DNA of 64,000 nucleotides from Pseudomonas sp. WS 5079 (GCF_012985465.1 NZ_JAAQWN010000003.1:372001-436000); one strand, 5' to 3'; positions 17,177 through 28,559 are shown, numbered from the stretch's first letter. A program made the numbers and translations. Notes: generated by a model from the sequence alone, not told the origin.

Positions 17177-18067
17177 ATGAGCGTGCAATGGAACCTGGAG
17201 CAGATGCGCCTGTTTGTCAGCGTCGCCGAGCAGCGCTCGTTTTCGGCGGTGGCACGGCACCAGCGCAAGGCGCAGTCGGCGGTGAGCAATGGCATTGCCT
17301 TGCTGGAGGCCGACCTGGGCGTGAGCCTGTTTGAGCGTAGTAGCGGTCGCCAGCCACGCCTGACCGAGGCCGGCACTGTGCTGCTGGAGGAGGCCCGGGA
17401 AGTGCTGCGCCAGTGTGAGCGCCTCAATGGCCGCGCCCTGTCGTTGATGCGCGGCGAAGAAGCACGGCTGCGCCTGGCCCAGGACGAAGCCATGCTCTAT
17501 CAGCCGGTACTCGACAGCCTAGAGGCGCTGGCGGGGAAATTTCCCAGCCTGGAGGTGCAGTTGTCCAGCACGGCCCAGGGCGATGTCGCGCGCAAGCTGG
17601 TGGAGCGCAAGGCTGACCTGGGGTTGCTGTTTTACCACGACCAGATCCCCGAAGCCCTTGAGCGGCGGGTGGTTGGCAGTGTGGAGATGGTCACGGTGTG
17701 TGGCGTCGGGCATCCGCTGGCCAGGGAAGGTTTTGTCGATTGCCAGCGCCTGGCGCAGTTTCGCCAATTGCTGATGTCGACCCAGACCAGCGTCTACCCC
17801 GGCAGCGAGGCGGCCAGCCCGCAGGTGTGGCGCGCCGACAGCTTCTATGTGCTGGCCGAATGGCTGGCCCGTGGCCTGGGCTGGGCCTGGTTGCCCCGGC
17901 ATGTGGTGCAATACCCGACCTATCACGGGCAGATGGTCGAGCTGGACAGCGAATGGACGCCGCCGGCCTTGGTGGTGGAACTGGTGTGGCGGCGCGATGA
18001 GCCCCTGGGTCCGGCCGCGCGCTTTCTGGCCGAACGTTTTACCGCGTGTTTGCAGGCGATCGGCTGA
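17177..18067 (+). CDS. LysR-family transcriptional regulator
   Basis: A 296-residue protein with the N-terminal winged helix-turn-helix (about 7-65: EQMRLFVSVAEQRSFSAVA, then LFERSSGRQPRLTEAG) and a substrate-binding-like effector domain from about 90. It is divergent from the SMR gene; an imperfect palindrome (ATTCTAGAGAAT) lies in the shared interval and may be its binding site. The waaA start lies 23 bases after the stop, so some read-through is likely. The effector is unknown. Confidence 0.92.
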   Translation: MSVQWNLEQMRLFVSVAEQRSFSAVARHQRKAQSAVSNGIALLEADLGVSLFERSSGRQPRLTEAGTVLLEEAREVLRQCERLNGRALSLMRGEEARLRLAQDEAMLYQPVLDSLEALAGKFPSLEVQLSSTAQGDVARKLVERKADLGLLFYHDQIPEALERRVVGSVEMVTVCGVGHPLAREGFVDCQRLAQFRQLLMSTQTSVYPGSEAASPQVWRADSFYVLAEWLARGLGWAWLPRHVVQYPTYHGQMVELDSEWTPPALVVELVWRRDEPLGPAARFLAERFTACLQAIG

Positions 18068-18090
18068 AAAAGCCGATAAACTCCGCCGCC

Positions 18091-19368
18091 ATGAATAGAA
18101 CTCTCTACAGCTGTCTGTTTTACCTGGCGCTGCCGTTGGTGGCCTTACGACTATGGCTACGTGCCCGCAAGGCGCCGGCCTACGCCAAGCGCGTCAGCGA
18201 GCGCTTTTCCTACGGTTTGCCGGTACTCAAACCCGGCGGGATCTGGGTGCACGCGGTGTCGGTGGGCGAGAGCATCGCCGCCGCACCGATGATCCGCGGC
18301 TTGCTGGAGCGTCATCCACAGCTGCCGATCACCGTCACCTGCATGACGCCCACCGGTTCCGAGCGGATCCAGGCACTGTTTGCCAACGAACCGCGCATCC
18401 AGCATTGCTACCTGCCCTACGATTTGCCGTGTGCCGCCAAGCGTTTCCTGGACCGGGTCCAGCCCAGGCTTGCGGTCATCATGGAAACCGAGCTGTGGCC
18501 CAACCATATTCACCAATGCGCCAAGCGCGGGATACCCGTGGCCCTGGCCAATGCGCGGCTGTCGGCACGTTCGGCCAAGGGTTACGGGCGTTTCGCCAAG
18601 CTGACCGCGCCGATGCTGGCAGACATGAGCCTGTTCGCGGTGCAGACCGCCACCGAGGCCGAGCGCTTTCGCAGCCTGGGCGCGCGCCCGGAAACGGTCG
18701 AAGTCACCGGCTCGATCAAGTTCGACCTGACCATCGACCCAGCGCTTTTGGCACGCGCCGCCGCGTTGCGTGAGCAATGGCAGGCCAGCGAGCGCCCGGT
18801 ATGGATCGCCGCCAGTACCCACGAGGGCGAAGATGAAGTGGTGCTGGCAGCCCACCGGCAGTTGCTCGCCAGCTACCCCAACGCGCTGTTGATCCTGGTG
18901 CCCCGTCATCCGGAGCGGTTCAACACGGTGCTGGAGCTGTGCCAACAGCAGGGTTTTGCCACGGTGCAGCGCTCCAGTGGGGCGCCGGTCGATGCCGACA
19001 CCTCGGTATTGCTTGGCGACACCATGGGCGAGCTGCTGTTTCTCTACGCCTTGGCCGACAGCGCCTTTGTCGGCGGCAGCCTGGTGCCCAACGGCGGGCA
19101 CAACCTGCTGGAGCCTGCGGCGCTGGCCAAGCCGGTGATCAGCGGCCCGCACCTGTTCAACTTCCTCGAAATCGCCGCAATGATGCGCGACGCCGGGGCG
19201 TTGCAAGAAGTGGATGATGCCCAGGGGTTGGCCGAGGTAGTGCGGCAACTGTTCGAACTGCCACAGGATGCGCACAAGCGGGCGCTGGCGGGGCTGAAGG
19301 TGATGCAGGCCAATCAGGGCGCGTTGAAGCGTTTGCTCGATGGCTTGGACAGACTGCTCAAACCCTGA
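18091..19368 (+). CDS. waaA: 3-deoxy-D-manno-octulosonic acid (Kdo) transferase
   Basis: A 425-residue GT30 glycosyltransferase anchored by an N-terminal hydrophobic segment (about 5-24). It has the catalytic base Glu60 in HAVSVGES and the C-terminal donor-binding FVGGSLVPNGGHNLLEP motif, which contacts CMP-Kdo. It adds Kdo residues to lipid IVA at the cytoplasmic face, an essential step in LPS inner-core synthesis. The ATG at 18091 gives the usual family length; the longer frame to 18046 overlaps the LysR gene and is rejected. Two REP doublets follow. Confidence 0.95.
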   Translation: MNRTLYSCLFYLALPLVALRLWLRARKAPAYAKRVSERFSYGLPVLKPGGIWVHAVSVGESIAAAPMIRGLLERHPQLPITVTCMTPTGSERIQALFANEPRIQHCYLPYDLPCAAKRFLDRVQPRLAVIMETELWPNHIHQCAKRGIPVALANARLSARSAKGYGRFAKLTAPMLADMSLFAVQTATEAERFRSLGARPETVEVTGSIKFDLTIDPALLARAAALREQWQASERPVWIAASTHEGEDEVVLAAHRQLLASYPNALLILVPRHPERFNTVLELCQQQGFATVQRSSGAPVDADTSVLLGDTMGELLFLYALADSAFVGGSLVPNGGHNLLEPAALAKPVISGPHLFNFLEIAAMMRDAGALQEVDDAQGLAEVVRQLFELPQDAHKRALAGLKVMQANQGALKRLLDGLDRLLKP

Positions 19369-19386
19369 ACCAGCTCGGTCAAAAAT

Positions 19387-19489
19387 GTAGGAGCTGGCTT
19401 GTCGGGTCGCCGCATCGCTGCGATAGCGGTAGGCCAGTCAGCACATCCTTACATGACCCACCGCCATCGCGGGCAAGCCCGCTCCCACA
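19387..19489. repeat. REP doublet (REPIN), copy 1 of a near-identical pair
   Basis: Inverted REP ends flank an internal palindromic spacer: the left end begins GTAGGAGCTGGCTTG and the right end is GCGGGCAAGCCCGCTCCCACA. It matches the copy at 19536 at all but one of 103 positions. Confidence 0.9.
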
Positions 19490-19535
19490 GGGATCTCGGT
19501 TGGGCACAGGACTTTGCACATACCACACACCAACT

Positions 19536-19638
19536 GTGGGAGCTGGCTTGTCGGGTCGCCGCATCGCTGCGATAGCGGTAGGCCAGTCAGCACATCCTTA
19601 CATGACCCACCGCCATCGCGGGCAAGCCCGCTCCCACA
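19536..19638. repeat. REP doublet (REPIN), copy 2 of a near-identical pair
   Basis: Same 103-base unit as 19387-19489, differing only at its third base, with a repeat period of 149 bases. It lies 17 bases after the stop of the convergent tolC-like gene. Confidence 0.9.
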
Positions 19639-19655
19639 TTTGTTATGTGGTGGGT

Positions 19656-21095
19656 TTAGTTGCTGGGGCGGGCCTTCAGTTGTTCGGCCGCGGCCTTGGC
19701 CAGGTCCGGCGGCAGGAAATCCTTGTCCGGGTTGTAGTCAGCTTTCAGGTAGCGCGCCAGGTCCTGCAGATCCCCCGGGTTCAACGTTCCCGCCGCCTGT
19801 TTCAAGCGCAGGTTGTCGAGGATGTAGTCATAACGGCTGTTGTTGTAGTTGCGCACCGAGGTGTACAGCTGGCGCTGGGCGTCGAGCACGTCGACGATAT
19901 TGCGCGTGCCCACCTGGTAACCGATTTCCGTGGCTTCCACTGCGCTCTGGTTGGAGATGATCGACTGGCGGCGTGCCTGCACCTGTTCTACATCGGTATT
20001 CACCGCGCGGTGCAGGTTACGGGTGTTTTCCACCACCTGGCGGCGCAGGCCTTCGCGTTGCTGTTCGGTCTGGCCCAGGCGCGAATAGGATTCGCGTACC
20101 TGGGAGCTGGTGAGGCCGCCGCTGTACAGCGGGATATTCAGGCGCAGGCCGATGGTGCGTTGCTCGACGTCGCCACGATAGGGCTGGCCGAAGGCGTTGG
20201 GGTTGCTGAAACCGAGGGCGTCGTTGTCACCTTTTTCGTATTGCGCCACCGCGTCCAGGGTCGGCGCGTGGCCGGCCTTGCGTTGCTTGAGGGTTTCTTC
20301 GGCGGCGGTGACCGCATAGTTGCTGGCCAGCAGGTTCAGGTTCTGGCGCCCGGCGGTGTCGACCCAGGCCTTGGCGTCGTTGGGTGCTGGCGGCAAAACG
20401 GGCAGGGTATGGACAATGCCCTGGATCGCGTTGTACTGGCGGTTGGTCAGGGTGATCAGCGCTTCAAACGCGTCATCCACCTGGCGCTGGGCGAGGATCC
20501 GGTTGGCCCGCGCCGTGTCGTAGCTGGCCTGGGATTGCAGCACGTCGGTCTTGTCCGACAGGCCCACGTCAAAACGCTCGTTGGACTGGTCCAGTTGGCG
20601 CTTGAAGGCGGCCTCTTCGGCCTTGGTCGAGGCCAGGTTGTCCTGGGCGCGTAGCACGGCGAAGTAGTTTTCCGCGCTTTGCAGGATCAGTTCCTGCTCG
20701 GTGGCCGAGAGTTGCAGGGCGGCCTGTTCATTGACGGCTTCGGCAGCTTGCAACTGGAACCAGCGGTCGGCGCGGAACAGCGGCTGGCTCAGGGTTGCGC
20801 GCCAGGTGTGGGCGTCGCGATTGGCGGTGGCCGACGGTGTGTCGATCTGGGTGCGCACGTTGTTCACGTCGGCACCGGCCGAGAGGTTGGGCAGCAGGCC
20901 GGCGCGGGCCTGGGGCACCACTTCTTTCTGCGCGCCGTACTGGGCGCGGGCGGCGGCCAGGTCGGCGTTGTTGTCCACCGCTTCCTGGTAGACGCTGACC
21001 AAGTCGGTTTTGGTCGACAAGGGCGCTTCTGCTGCCCAGACCATTCCATTGGTCGCACAAGACACGGCAAGAGCCAGTGAAAGTTTGCGCAGCAT
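19656..21095 (-). CDS. tolC: TolC-family outer membrane efflux channel
   Basis: A 479-residue precursor with a signal peptide of about 22 residues ending VWAAEA. Two tandem outer membrane efflux (OEP) repeats make the alternating beta-barrel and long coiled-coil alpha-barrel helices of a TolC trimer, with many Gln, Ala and Glu heptads. It would serve RND and ABC tripartite pumps and type I secretion. No inner-membrane partner is adjacent, as expected for a shared TolC. Faces thiC across a 450-base divergent region. Confidence 0.9.
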   Translation of the reverse strand: MLRKLSLALAVSCATNGMVWAAEAPLSTKTDLVSVYQEAVDNNADLAAARAQYGAQKEVVPQARAGLLPNLSAGADVNNVRTQIDTPSATANRDAHTWRATLSQPLFRADRWFQLQAAEAVNEQAALQLSATEQELILQSAENYFAVLRAQDNLASTKAEEAAFKRQLDQSNERFDVGLSDKTDVLQSQASYDTARANRILAQRQVDDAFEALITLTNRQYNAIQGIVHTLPVLPPAPNDAKAWVDTAGRQNLNLLASNYAVTAAEETLKQRKAGHAPTLDAVAQYEKGDNDALGFSNPNAFGQPYRGDVEQRTIGLRLNIPLYSGGLTSSQVRESYSRLGQTEQQREGLRRQVVENTRNLHRAVNTDVEQVQARRQSIISNQSAVEATEIGYQVGTRNIVDVLDAQRQLYTSVRNYNNSRYDYILDNLRLKQAAGTLNPGDLQDLARYLKADYNPDKDFLPPDLAKAAAEQLKARPSN

Positions 21096-21256
21096 GAGGC
21101 GATCCCTAGATAAATATTACGGCGATAATTTAGCGCCCAAGGCTACGACGAGCAATCCATAGCGTCAAGGCGTTGAGACAGTAGGCGAGTGTAGTGGCCA
21201 CACCCCCGCACAACAATCCTGTAATTGCGCCATTCATCACGCTGAATGCACCGCTA

Positions 21257-21287
21257 TTGGCAATTTGCCTGCTCCATGGTCTAGACT
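21257..21287 (+). promoter_or_regulatory. Candidate promoter of thiC
   Basis: TTGGCA (21257-21262) and TAGACT (21282-21287) could be -35 and -10 with a long 19-base spacer, placing the start just before the TPP aptamer. This is a weak call by position. The rest of 21096-21256, between tolC and this site, shows nothing else recognisable. Confidence 0.3.
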
Positions 21288-21296
21288 GGCCGCGTT

Positions 21297-23437
<2,141 letters not shown>

Positions 23438-23465
23438 CTTGGGATTGGAGGTGCTTCTACTGGCC

Positions 23466-23526
23466 TTATCGCGGGCAAGCTCGTTCCCACATTTTTGAAT
23501 GTGTGGGAGCGGGCTTGCCCGCGATA
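23466..23526. repeat. REP doublet with a short loop between thiC and the CytX-like permease gene
   Basis: Arms 23466-23491 and 23502-23526 pair almost perfectly around a ten-base loop, giving a strong hairpin in the 120-base gap between the two genes. Confidence 0.88.
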
Positions 23527-23558
23527 GCAATCTCTCCAATAACAAATGTCCCTCTGAG

Positions 23559-24857
23559 ATGACCCCCTTGAGCATTCAACCGAGTACCTACTCTCCCGAC
23601 ATTGCAGTCCCAATAGACAAACGTGTCTTCGGCGCCCGCGATCTGTTTTCCCTGTGGTTTTCCCTAGGCATCGGCCTGATGGTCCTGCAAACCGGTGCAC
23701 TGTTGGCGCCGGGGCTTGGCCTGTCGGGGGCGTTGCTGGCCATCTTCCTCGGGACCCTGGTGGGCGTGCTGTTACTGGCCGCCGTCGGGGTGATCGGCAG
23801 TGACACCGGCCTGTCGTCCATGGCCGCCCTCAAGCTCAGCCTGGGTGCCAAAGGCGCCAGCCTGCCGGCGCTGTTGAACTTGTTGCAACTGATCGGTTGG
23901 GGTTCGTTCGAGATCATCGTCATGCGCGATGCCGCTAGCCTGCTGGGCACCCGCGCCTTCAGTGCAGGCAGCCTGTTGGCCAGCCCGTTGCTCTGGACCG
24001 TGTTCTTCGGCGGTCTCGCCACTTTGCTTGCAATCAGCGGCCCGTTGACCTTTGTGCGAAAGATCCTGCGCAAATGGGGAATCTGGCTGCTGCTGGCGGC
24101 GTGCCTGTGGCTGACCTGGAACCTGTTCGCCAAGGCTGACCTGGCCGCGCTGTGGGCCCAGGCTGGCGACGGTTCGCTGCCGTTTGCCGTCGGGTTTGAT
24201 ATCGCCATTGCCATGCCGTTGTCCTGGCTGCCGCTGATTGCCGATTACTCACGTTTCGGCCAGCGCGCCACCCGTGTGTTCGGCGGCACGGCCCTGGGCT
24301 TTTTTATCGGCAATTTCTGGCTGATGAGCCTGGGCGTGGCCTACACCCTGGCGTTCGCGCCCAGTGGTGAAGTCAATGCGCTGTTGTTGGCGTTGGCCGG
24401 GGCTGGCCTGGGGATTCCGCTGCTGCTGATTGTGTTGGATGAGTCAGAAAACGCCTTCGCCGACATCCACTCGGCGGCGGTGTCCAGCGGCATGCTGTTG
24501 CGCCTGAAAGTCGAGCACCTGGCGCTGGCGATTGGGCTGGTGTGCACGCTGATCGCCTGCTTTGCGCCCTTGGCCCAGTATCAGAACTTCCTGCTGTTGA
24601 TCGGCTCGGTATTCGCGCCGCTGTTTGGCGTGGTGCTGGTAGACCACTTCATCCTGCGCCGGCGTGGCCAGGCGCTGGTTGCAAGCCTGCGCTGGCCGGC
24701 ACTGCTGGCTTGGTTGGGGGGCATCAGTACCTATCACCTGCTGGCCAATCTGTACCCGGATGTTGGCGCGACCCTGCCGGCACTGGTGCTGGCAGGGCTG
24801 CTGCAATTTATCCTCGGGCGCGCCTTCAGCGGCGCACGGGCACCAGCTCAGGCTTGA
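23559..24857 (+). CDS. CytX-like purine/cytosine permease family transporter, putative HMP importer
   Basis: A 432-residue protein with about 12 membrane helices in the NCS1 (cytosine/purine/thiamine precursor) family. It has FSLWFSLGIGLMVLQTGAL in helix 1, GWGSFEIIVMRDAA, and WLPLIADYSRFG typical of CytX/CodB proteins. CytX genes commonly lie with thiamine genes and are proposed to import hydroxymethylpyrimidine; thiC lies directly upstream in the same direction. The ATG at 23559 is chosen, because earlier codons fall in REP sequence. Its 3' end overlaps the convergent lipoprotein gene by 32 bases. Confidence 0.8.
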   Translation: MTPLSIQPSTYSPDIAVPIDKRVFGARDLFSLWFSLGIGLMVLQTGALLAPGLGLSGALLAIFLGTLVGVLLLAAVGVIGSDTGLSSMAALKLSLGAKGASLPALLNLLQLIGWGSFEIIVMRDAASLLGTRAFSAGSLLASPLLWTVFFGGLATLLAISGPLTFVRKILRKWGIWLLLAACLWLTWNLFAKADLAALWAQAGDGSLPFAVGFDIAIAMPLSWLPLIADYSRFGQRATRVFGGTALGFFIGNFWLMSLGVAYTLAFAPSGEVNALLLALAGAGLGIPLLLIVLDESENAFADIHSAAVSSGMLLRLKVEHLALAIGLVCTLIACFAPLAQYQNFLLLIGSVFAPLFGVVLVDHFILRRRGQALVASLRWPALLAWLGGISTYHLLANLYPDVGATLPALVLAGLLQFILGRAFSGARAPAQA

Positions 24858-25572
24858 TGATGCCGTCGAGGCGAGCGTAAGGAATCTGCAACTCGACGTG
24901 GCCCATGGCGTAGGGCGCGATGGTGGCGGTAGGGTACTTGAGCACTACCGCGCCGTAGGTCAGCGCCACGTTCGGGGTTTTCTGGAAGGGCCAGCTTTTC
25001 ACGTAGTCCGGCTCCAGGCTCAGGCGGGTGCTGATCAGCCAGCTGTTGTGGGCCACCTGGGCGGCTTTCCAGAACGCGTCTTCCTTGCCGGGGCGCAGCA
25101 TGTCCGCCAGGGTCAGGTTTTTTTGCTGCTGGCGCGAGTAGTTGATGAAGCCGCGGCCAGGTTCGCCATGGGCGCCGCCGGTGTCCAGGTAGCTGGACAG
25201 TTCGATGATCACCAAGCCGTCATGCTGCTCCCGTACCTTGGCCTGCAAGTACATGCTGTTGCGCGGGCCGGACTCGCGCAGGAATTTTTCCCGATAGGCG
25301 TTCAGTGTGGCTGGCAATGGGGCGCCGGGCGTGGTGCGGGTCATTTCCAGCAGGCGTTGCTCGATCAGCGCATCGAGCTTGGGCTCGTTGGCGAAATGCA
25401 CGGTATCGATGTTCACCAGTGGGCAGTCGGCGGTGGTGCAGCCGGGTTGCACCACCTCGGAGGCATCGCGGGTGGCTTCCAGCGGTGCACGGTAGCTGGA
25501 TTGGAACAGGCTCTGGCAAGCGCCGAGGGTCAAGGCAATACAGGCCACGGAGGCGACTTTTAACAGCGACAT
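24826..25572 (-). CDS. RsiV-like (DUF3298) lipoprotein
   Basis: A 248-residue lipoprotein with signal MSLLKVASVACIALTLGAC, lipidated at Cys19 (lipobox LGAC). The body has the DUF4163/DUF3298 arrangement shared with the anti-sigma factor RsiV: YLDTGGAHGEPGRGFINY (compare the RsiV GGAHG motif) and LTLADMLRPG. RsiV of Bacillus binds lysozyme; whether this envelope protein does is unknown. No sigma-factor gene is adjacent. The genes at 24826 and 23559 run tail to tail with overlap. Confidence 0.82.
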   Translation of the reverse strand: MSLLKVASVACIALTLGACQSLFQSSYRAPLEATRDASEVVQPGCTTADCPLVNIDTVHFANEPKLDALIEQRLLEMTRTTPGAPLPATLNAYREKFLRESGPRNSMYLQAKVREQHDGLVIIELSSYLDTGGAHGEPGRGFINYSRQQQKNLTLADMLRPGKEDAFWKAAQVAHNSWLISTRLSLEPDYVKSWPFQKTPNVALTYGAVVLKYPTATIAPYAMGHVELQIPYARLDGIIKPELVPVRR

Positions 25573-25774
25573 GGGCGTCCTTCATAAAGCGGAGAAGAGC
25601 GAAAGAGATGGGGCTTGGACTATCGGCATCCCAGTCAGTTCGCCACTAAGCTGATTACAGTGAGTTTGACCGCCGCCGCCCGTCCCGGCAACTGCAAAGG
25701 GGCTGCACCGAGGCACGCGGGCGCTGTAGGATGGCGCGATGCTCAGACACACACCGTATTAAACGAGGGTTGAT

Positions 25775-26392
25775 ATGACCGACAGTGCGAAATCGACGCC
25801 GAACAAAATTGAAATCGTTCAGCGCGACAATGCCTACCAGGGCTTCTACAAGCTCGATCGTGTACAGCTGCGCCACGAGCTGTTCGATGGTGGCATGAGC
25901 CCGGTGATCAATCGTGAAGTCTTTGTGCGCCACGATGCCGTGTGTGTACTGCCCTACGACCCGCAGCGCGATGAAGTGGTGTTGATCGAACAGTTTCGCG
26001 TGGGCGCCATGGGGCGCACCGACAACCCCTGGCTGGTGGAGATGGTTGCCGGCCTGATCGACAAGGACGAGCAACCGGAGGAGGTTGCGCACCGCGAAGC
26101 CGAGGAGGAAGCTGGGCTGACCTTCTCGGCGCTGTGGCCGATTACCAAATATTTCCCCTCGCCGGGTGGCAGCACCGAATTCGTCCACCTGTTTTTGGGG
26201 CGTTGCGACAGTACCGGTGCCGGCGGTATCCACGGCCTGGCCGAAGAAGCAGAAGATATCCGCGTCACCACCTGGGCATTTGAAGATGCCCTGCAAGCGG
26301 TGCGCGACGGTAAGATTTCCAACGCAGCCAGCATTATCGCCCTGCAATGGCTTGCGCTTAATCGCGCGGAAGTGAGGGGGCTATGGCAGTAA
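25775..26392 (+). CDS. nudF: ADP-ribose pyrophosphatase (Nudix hydrolase)
   Basis: A 205-residue enzyme with a complete Nudix box, GLIDKDEQPEEVAHREAEEE followed by AGL, near residues 93-115. It hydrolyses ADP-ribose to AMP and ribose 5-phosphate with Mg. The strand FVRHDAVCVLPYDPQRDEVV before it is typical of the ADPRase subfamily. The start ATG has GAGGG eight bases upstream. The next gene overlaps by ten bases. The 202-base gap upstream shows no recognisable element beyond presumed promoters. Confidence 0.93.
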   Translation: MTDSAKSTPNKIEIVQRDNAYQGFYKLDRVQLRHELFDGGMSPVINREVFVRHDAVCVLPYDPQRDEVVLIEQFRVGAMGRTDNPWLVEMVAGLIDKDEQPEEVAHREAEEEAGLTFSALWPITKYFPSPGGSTEFVHLFLGRCDSTGAGGIHGLAEEAEDIRVTTWAFEDALQAVRDGKISNAASIIALQWLALNRAEVRGLWQ

Positions 26393-26832
26393 AGACACGG
26401 GAACGCTACCGGGTCGACCTGATCGGCTTGCAAGCCGCTTGCGAGGCTAACTATGCGCGGCTGATGCGCCTGCTGCCAGACATGCGCCGCACGCCGCAAG
26501 CGCGGCGCATTGCCGTGACCCACGGCGACCAGATGCTCGGCGTACTGAACCTGGAAGTCATCCTCACCTGCCCGTACACCAGCACCCTGCGCGTGCGCCA
26601 GGAGCACAGCCTGCCATGGCTGCCGGTGCCGCAGCTGGAAGTGCAGGTGTATCACGATGCGCGGATGGCCGAAGTGGTCAGCGCCGAACATGCGCGGCGC
26701 TTTCGCAGCATCTATCCTTACCCCAATGTGTTCATGCACCAGCCCGACGAGAAAGCACAGCTCAATGTGTTCCTCGGTGAATGGTTGAGTCATTGCCTGG
26801 CCTTGGGCCATGAATTTGAAGTCGTGCGCTAG
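26383..26832 (+). CDS. DUF1249 family protein
   Basis: A 149-residue soluble protein of the YqiB/DUF1249 type, seen in many gammaproteobacteria between nudF and cpdA. It starts inside the nudF reading frame (ten-base overlap), implying coupled translation. There is no catalytic motif I can name; IYPYPNVFMHQPDEKAQLN near the C-terminus is the most conserved-looking stretch. Function unknown. Confidence 0.85.
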   Translation: MAVKTRERYRVDLIGLQAACEANYARLMRLLPDMRRTPQARRIAVTHGDQMLGVLNLEVILTCPYTSTLRVRQEHSLPWLPVPQLEVQVYHDARMAEVVSAEHARRFRSIYPYPNVFMHQPDEKAQLNVFLGEWLSHCLALGHEFEVVR

Positions 26833-26929
26833 AGGTGAACTGCGTACGCTTCACGGGTTTCCTCTTTGTGTCCTGCCCCAGCATAATTGCGCCCATTGTC
26901 CATTTTTGTGATCGCCCTGGGAGAACGCC

Positions 26930-27745
26930 TTGCCGAGCGTATCCACCGTGAACCCTGATGCGCCGGCGTTGCTGGTGCAACTGTCCGACAGCCACCTGTT
27001 TGCCGAGGCCGACGGCACGCTGCTGGGCATGAACACCCGTGACAGCCTGCAACGGGTGATCGAGCTGGTTCGGGCCCAGCAACCGCAGATTGATTTGCTG
27101 CTGGCCACCGGTGACTTGTCCCAGGACGGTACGCTTGCGTCGTACCAGCAGTTTCGCGACCTGAGCCAGCAGCTTGGCGTCCCGGCGCGCTGGATTCCGG
27201 GCAACCACGATGAGCCGCAGGTCATGGCCCAGGCGACCATGGGCAGCGCACTGCTGGAACCGGTGGTGGATGTGGGCAACTGGCGGGTGATTTTGCTGGA
27301 CTCCGCCGTGCCGGGCTCGGTGCCGGGTTATCTGGCCGAGCCGCAACTGCAATTGCTGGCGCAAGCCTTGAGCGAAGCGCCGGGCCGTCATCATCTGGTG
27401 TGCTTCCATCATCACCCGGTGCCCATTGGCTGCCCGTGGATGGAGCCGATTGGCCTGCGCAACCCCGAGGCGCTGTTCGCCGTGCTCGATCGCTTCCCCC
27501 AGGTGCGGGCGGTGCTGTGGGGGCATGTGCACCAGGAAATCGACCGCGAACGCCATGGCGTGCGCTTGCTGGCGTCGCCGTCGACCTGCATCCAGTTCGC
27601 CCCCGGCAGTGAGGATTTCAAGGTCAGTGAAGAGGCGCCAGGCTATCGTTGGCTGCGCCTGCATCCGGATGGACGGCTGGACACTGGGGTAGAGCGGGTC
27701 AAAGACTTCACCTTTACCGTAGATTACGGCAGTAACGGCTACTAA
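26930..27745 (+). CDS. cpdA: 3',5'-cyclic-AMP phosphodiesterase CpdA
   Basis: A 271-residue class III calcineurin-like phosphodiesterase. All metal-binding blocks are present in order: QLSDSHLF (Asp-x-His), TGDLSQDG, GNHDEP, FHHHPV and GHVHQE. It degrades cAMP and so would damp Vfr/CRP signalling. The TTG at 26930 with GGGAG eight bases upstream is preferred; a GTG at 26948 is an alternative. The conserved neighbourhood nudF-DUF1249-cpdA-yqiA-parE matches enterobacteria. Confidence 0.94.
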   Translation: MPSVSTVNPDAPALLVQLSDSHLFAEADGTLLGMNTRDSLQRVIELVRAQQPQIDLLLATGDLSQDGTLASYQQFRDLSQQLGVPARWIPGNHDEPQVMAQATMGSALLEPVVDVGNWRVILLDSAVPGSVPGYLAEPQLQLLAQALSEAPGRHHLVCFHHHPVPIGCPWMEPIGLRNPEALFAVLDRFPQVRAVLWGHVHQEIDRERHGVRLLASPSTCIQFAPGSEDFKVSEEAPGYRWLRLHPDGRLDTGVERVKDFTFTVDYGSNGY

Positions 27746-27766
27746 ACCTGCAAACACACATCAAAA

Positions 27767-27855
27767 TGTAGGAGCGGGCTTGCCCGCGATTGCGGTGGGT
27801 CAGCCAACAAATCTATCACTGATATAGCGCCATCGCGGGCAAGCCCGCTCCCACA
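27767..27855. repeat. REP doublet between cpdA and the esterase gene
   Basis: Ends TGTAGGAGCGGGCTTGCC and GGCAAGCCCGCTCCCACA face each other around an internal spacer. Confidence 0.88.
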
Positions 27856-27950
27856 CCCCTGGCAGACCGCGTTCGGCAGTAACCCTGCTCACACTGCGTC
27901 ATTCCCTGTAAACTGCGCCCCTTTGGCCGATAACGCACGGAGAGCCCGGC

Positions 27951-28559
27951 ATGTCCGCTTCGATCTTGTATATCCACGGTTTCAACAGCGCGCCAGCCTC
28001 GACCAAGGCCAGCTTGCTGATGGGCGTGATGGACAGTCTCGGTCTGGCCGACCAACTGCGGGTGCCGGCCTTGCATCACCACCCGCGCCAGGCGATTGCC
28101 CAGCTGGAGCAGGCGATCGGCGAGCTGGGGCGGCCGCTGCTGGTCGGCAGCTCACTCGGCGGCTACTATGCAACCCATCTTGCCGAACGCCATGGCCTCA
28201 AGGCGCTGCTGGTCAACCCGGCTGTCAGCCCCCATCGCATGTTCGACGGTTACCTGGGCACCCAGAAGAACCTCTATACCGATGAAACCTGGGAACTGAC
28301 CCACGATCACGTCGCGGCCCTGGCTGAGCTTGAGGTTGCGGCGCCCCAGGATGCCCAGCGCTATCAGGTGTGGTTGCAGACCGGGGACGAAACACTGGAT
28401 TATCGCCTCGCCGAGCAGTATTACCGGGCCTGTGCCTTGCGTATCCAGGCTGGCGGCGACCACGGTTACCAGGGTTTTGGCCGACAGTTGCCGGCGCTGT
28501 TGAGTTTTGCCGGCATTGGCGCAGATCAGTACCAATCCTTCGATTTCACCGCATTGTGA
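27951..28559 (+). CDS. YqiA/YcfP-family alpha/beta-hydrolase (esterase)
   Basis: A 202-residue small alpha/beta hydrolase. The nucleophile elbow is GSSLGG (Ser68), with YIHGFNSAP forming the oxyanion side at the N-terminus and GGDHGYQGF giving the catalytic His near 183. YqiA of E. coli hydrolyses acyl-CoA and short esters in vitro. It lies just before parE in the conserved cpdA-yqiA-parE order and ends 44 bases ahead of it. Confidence 0.9.
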   Translation: MSASILYIHGFNSAPASTKASLLMGVMDSLGLADQLRVPALHHHPRQAIAQLEQAIGELGRPLLVGSSLGGYYATHLAERHGLKALLVNPAVSPHRMFDGYLGTQKNLYTDETWELTHDHVAALAELEVAAPQDAQRYQVWLQTGDETLDYRLAEQYYRACALRIQAGGDHGYQGFGRQLPALLSFAGIGADQYQSFDFTAL

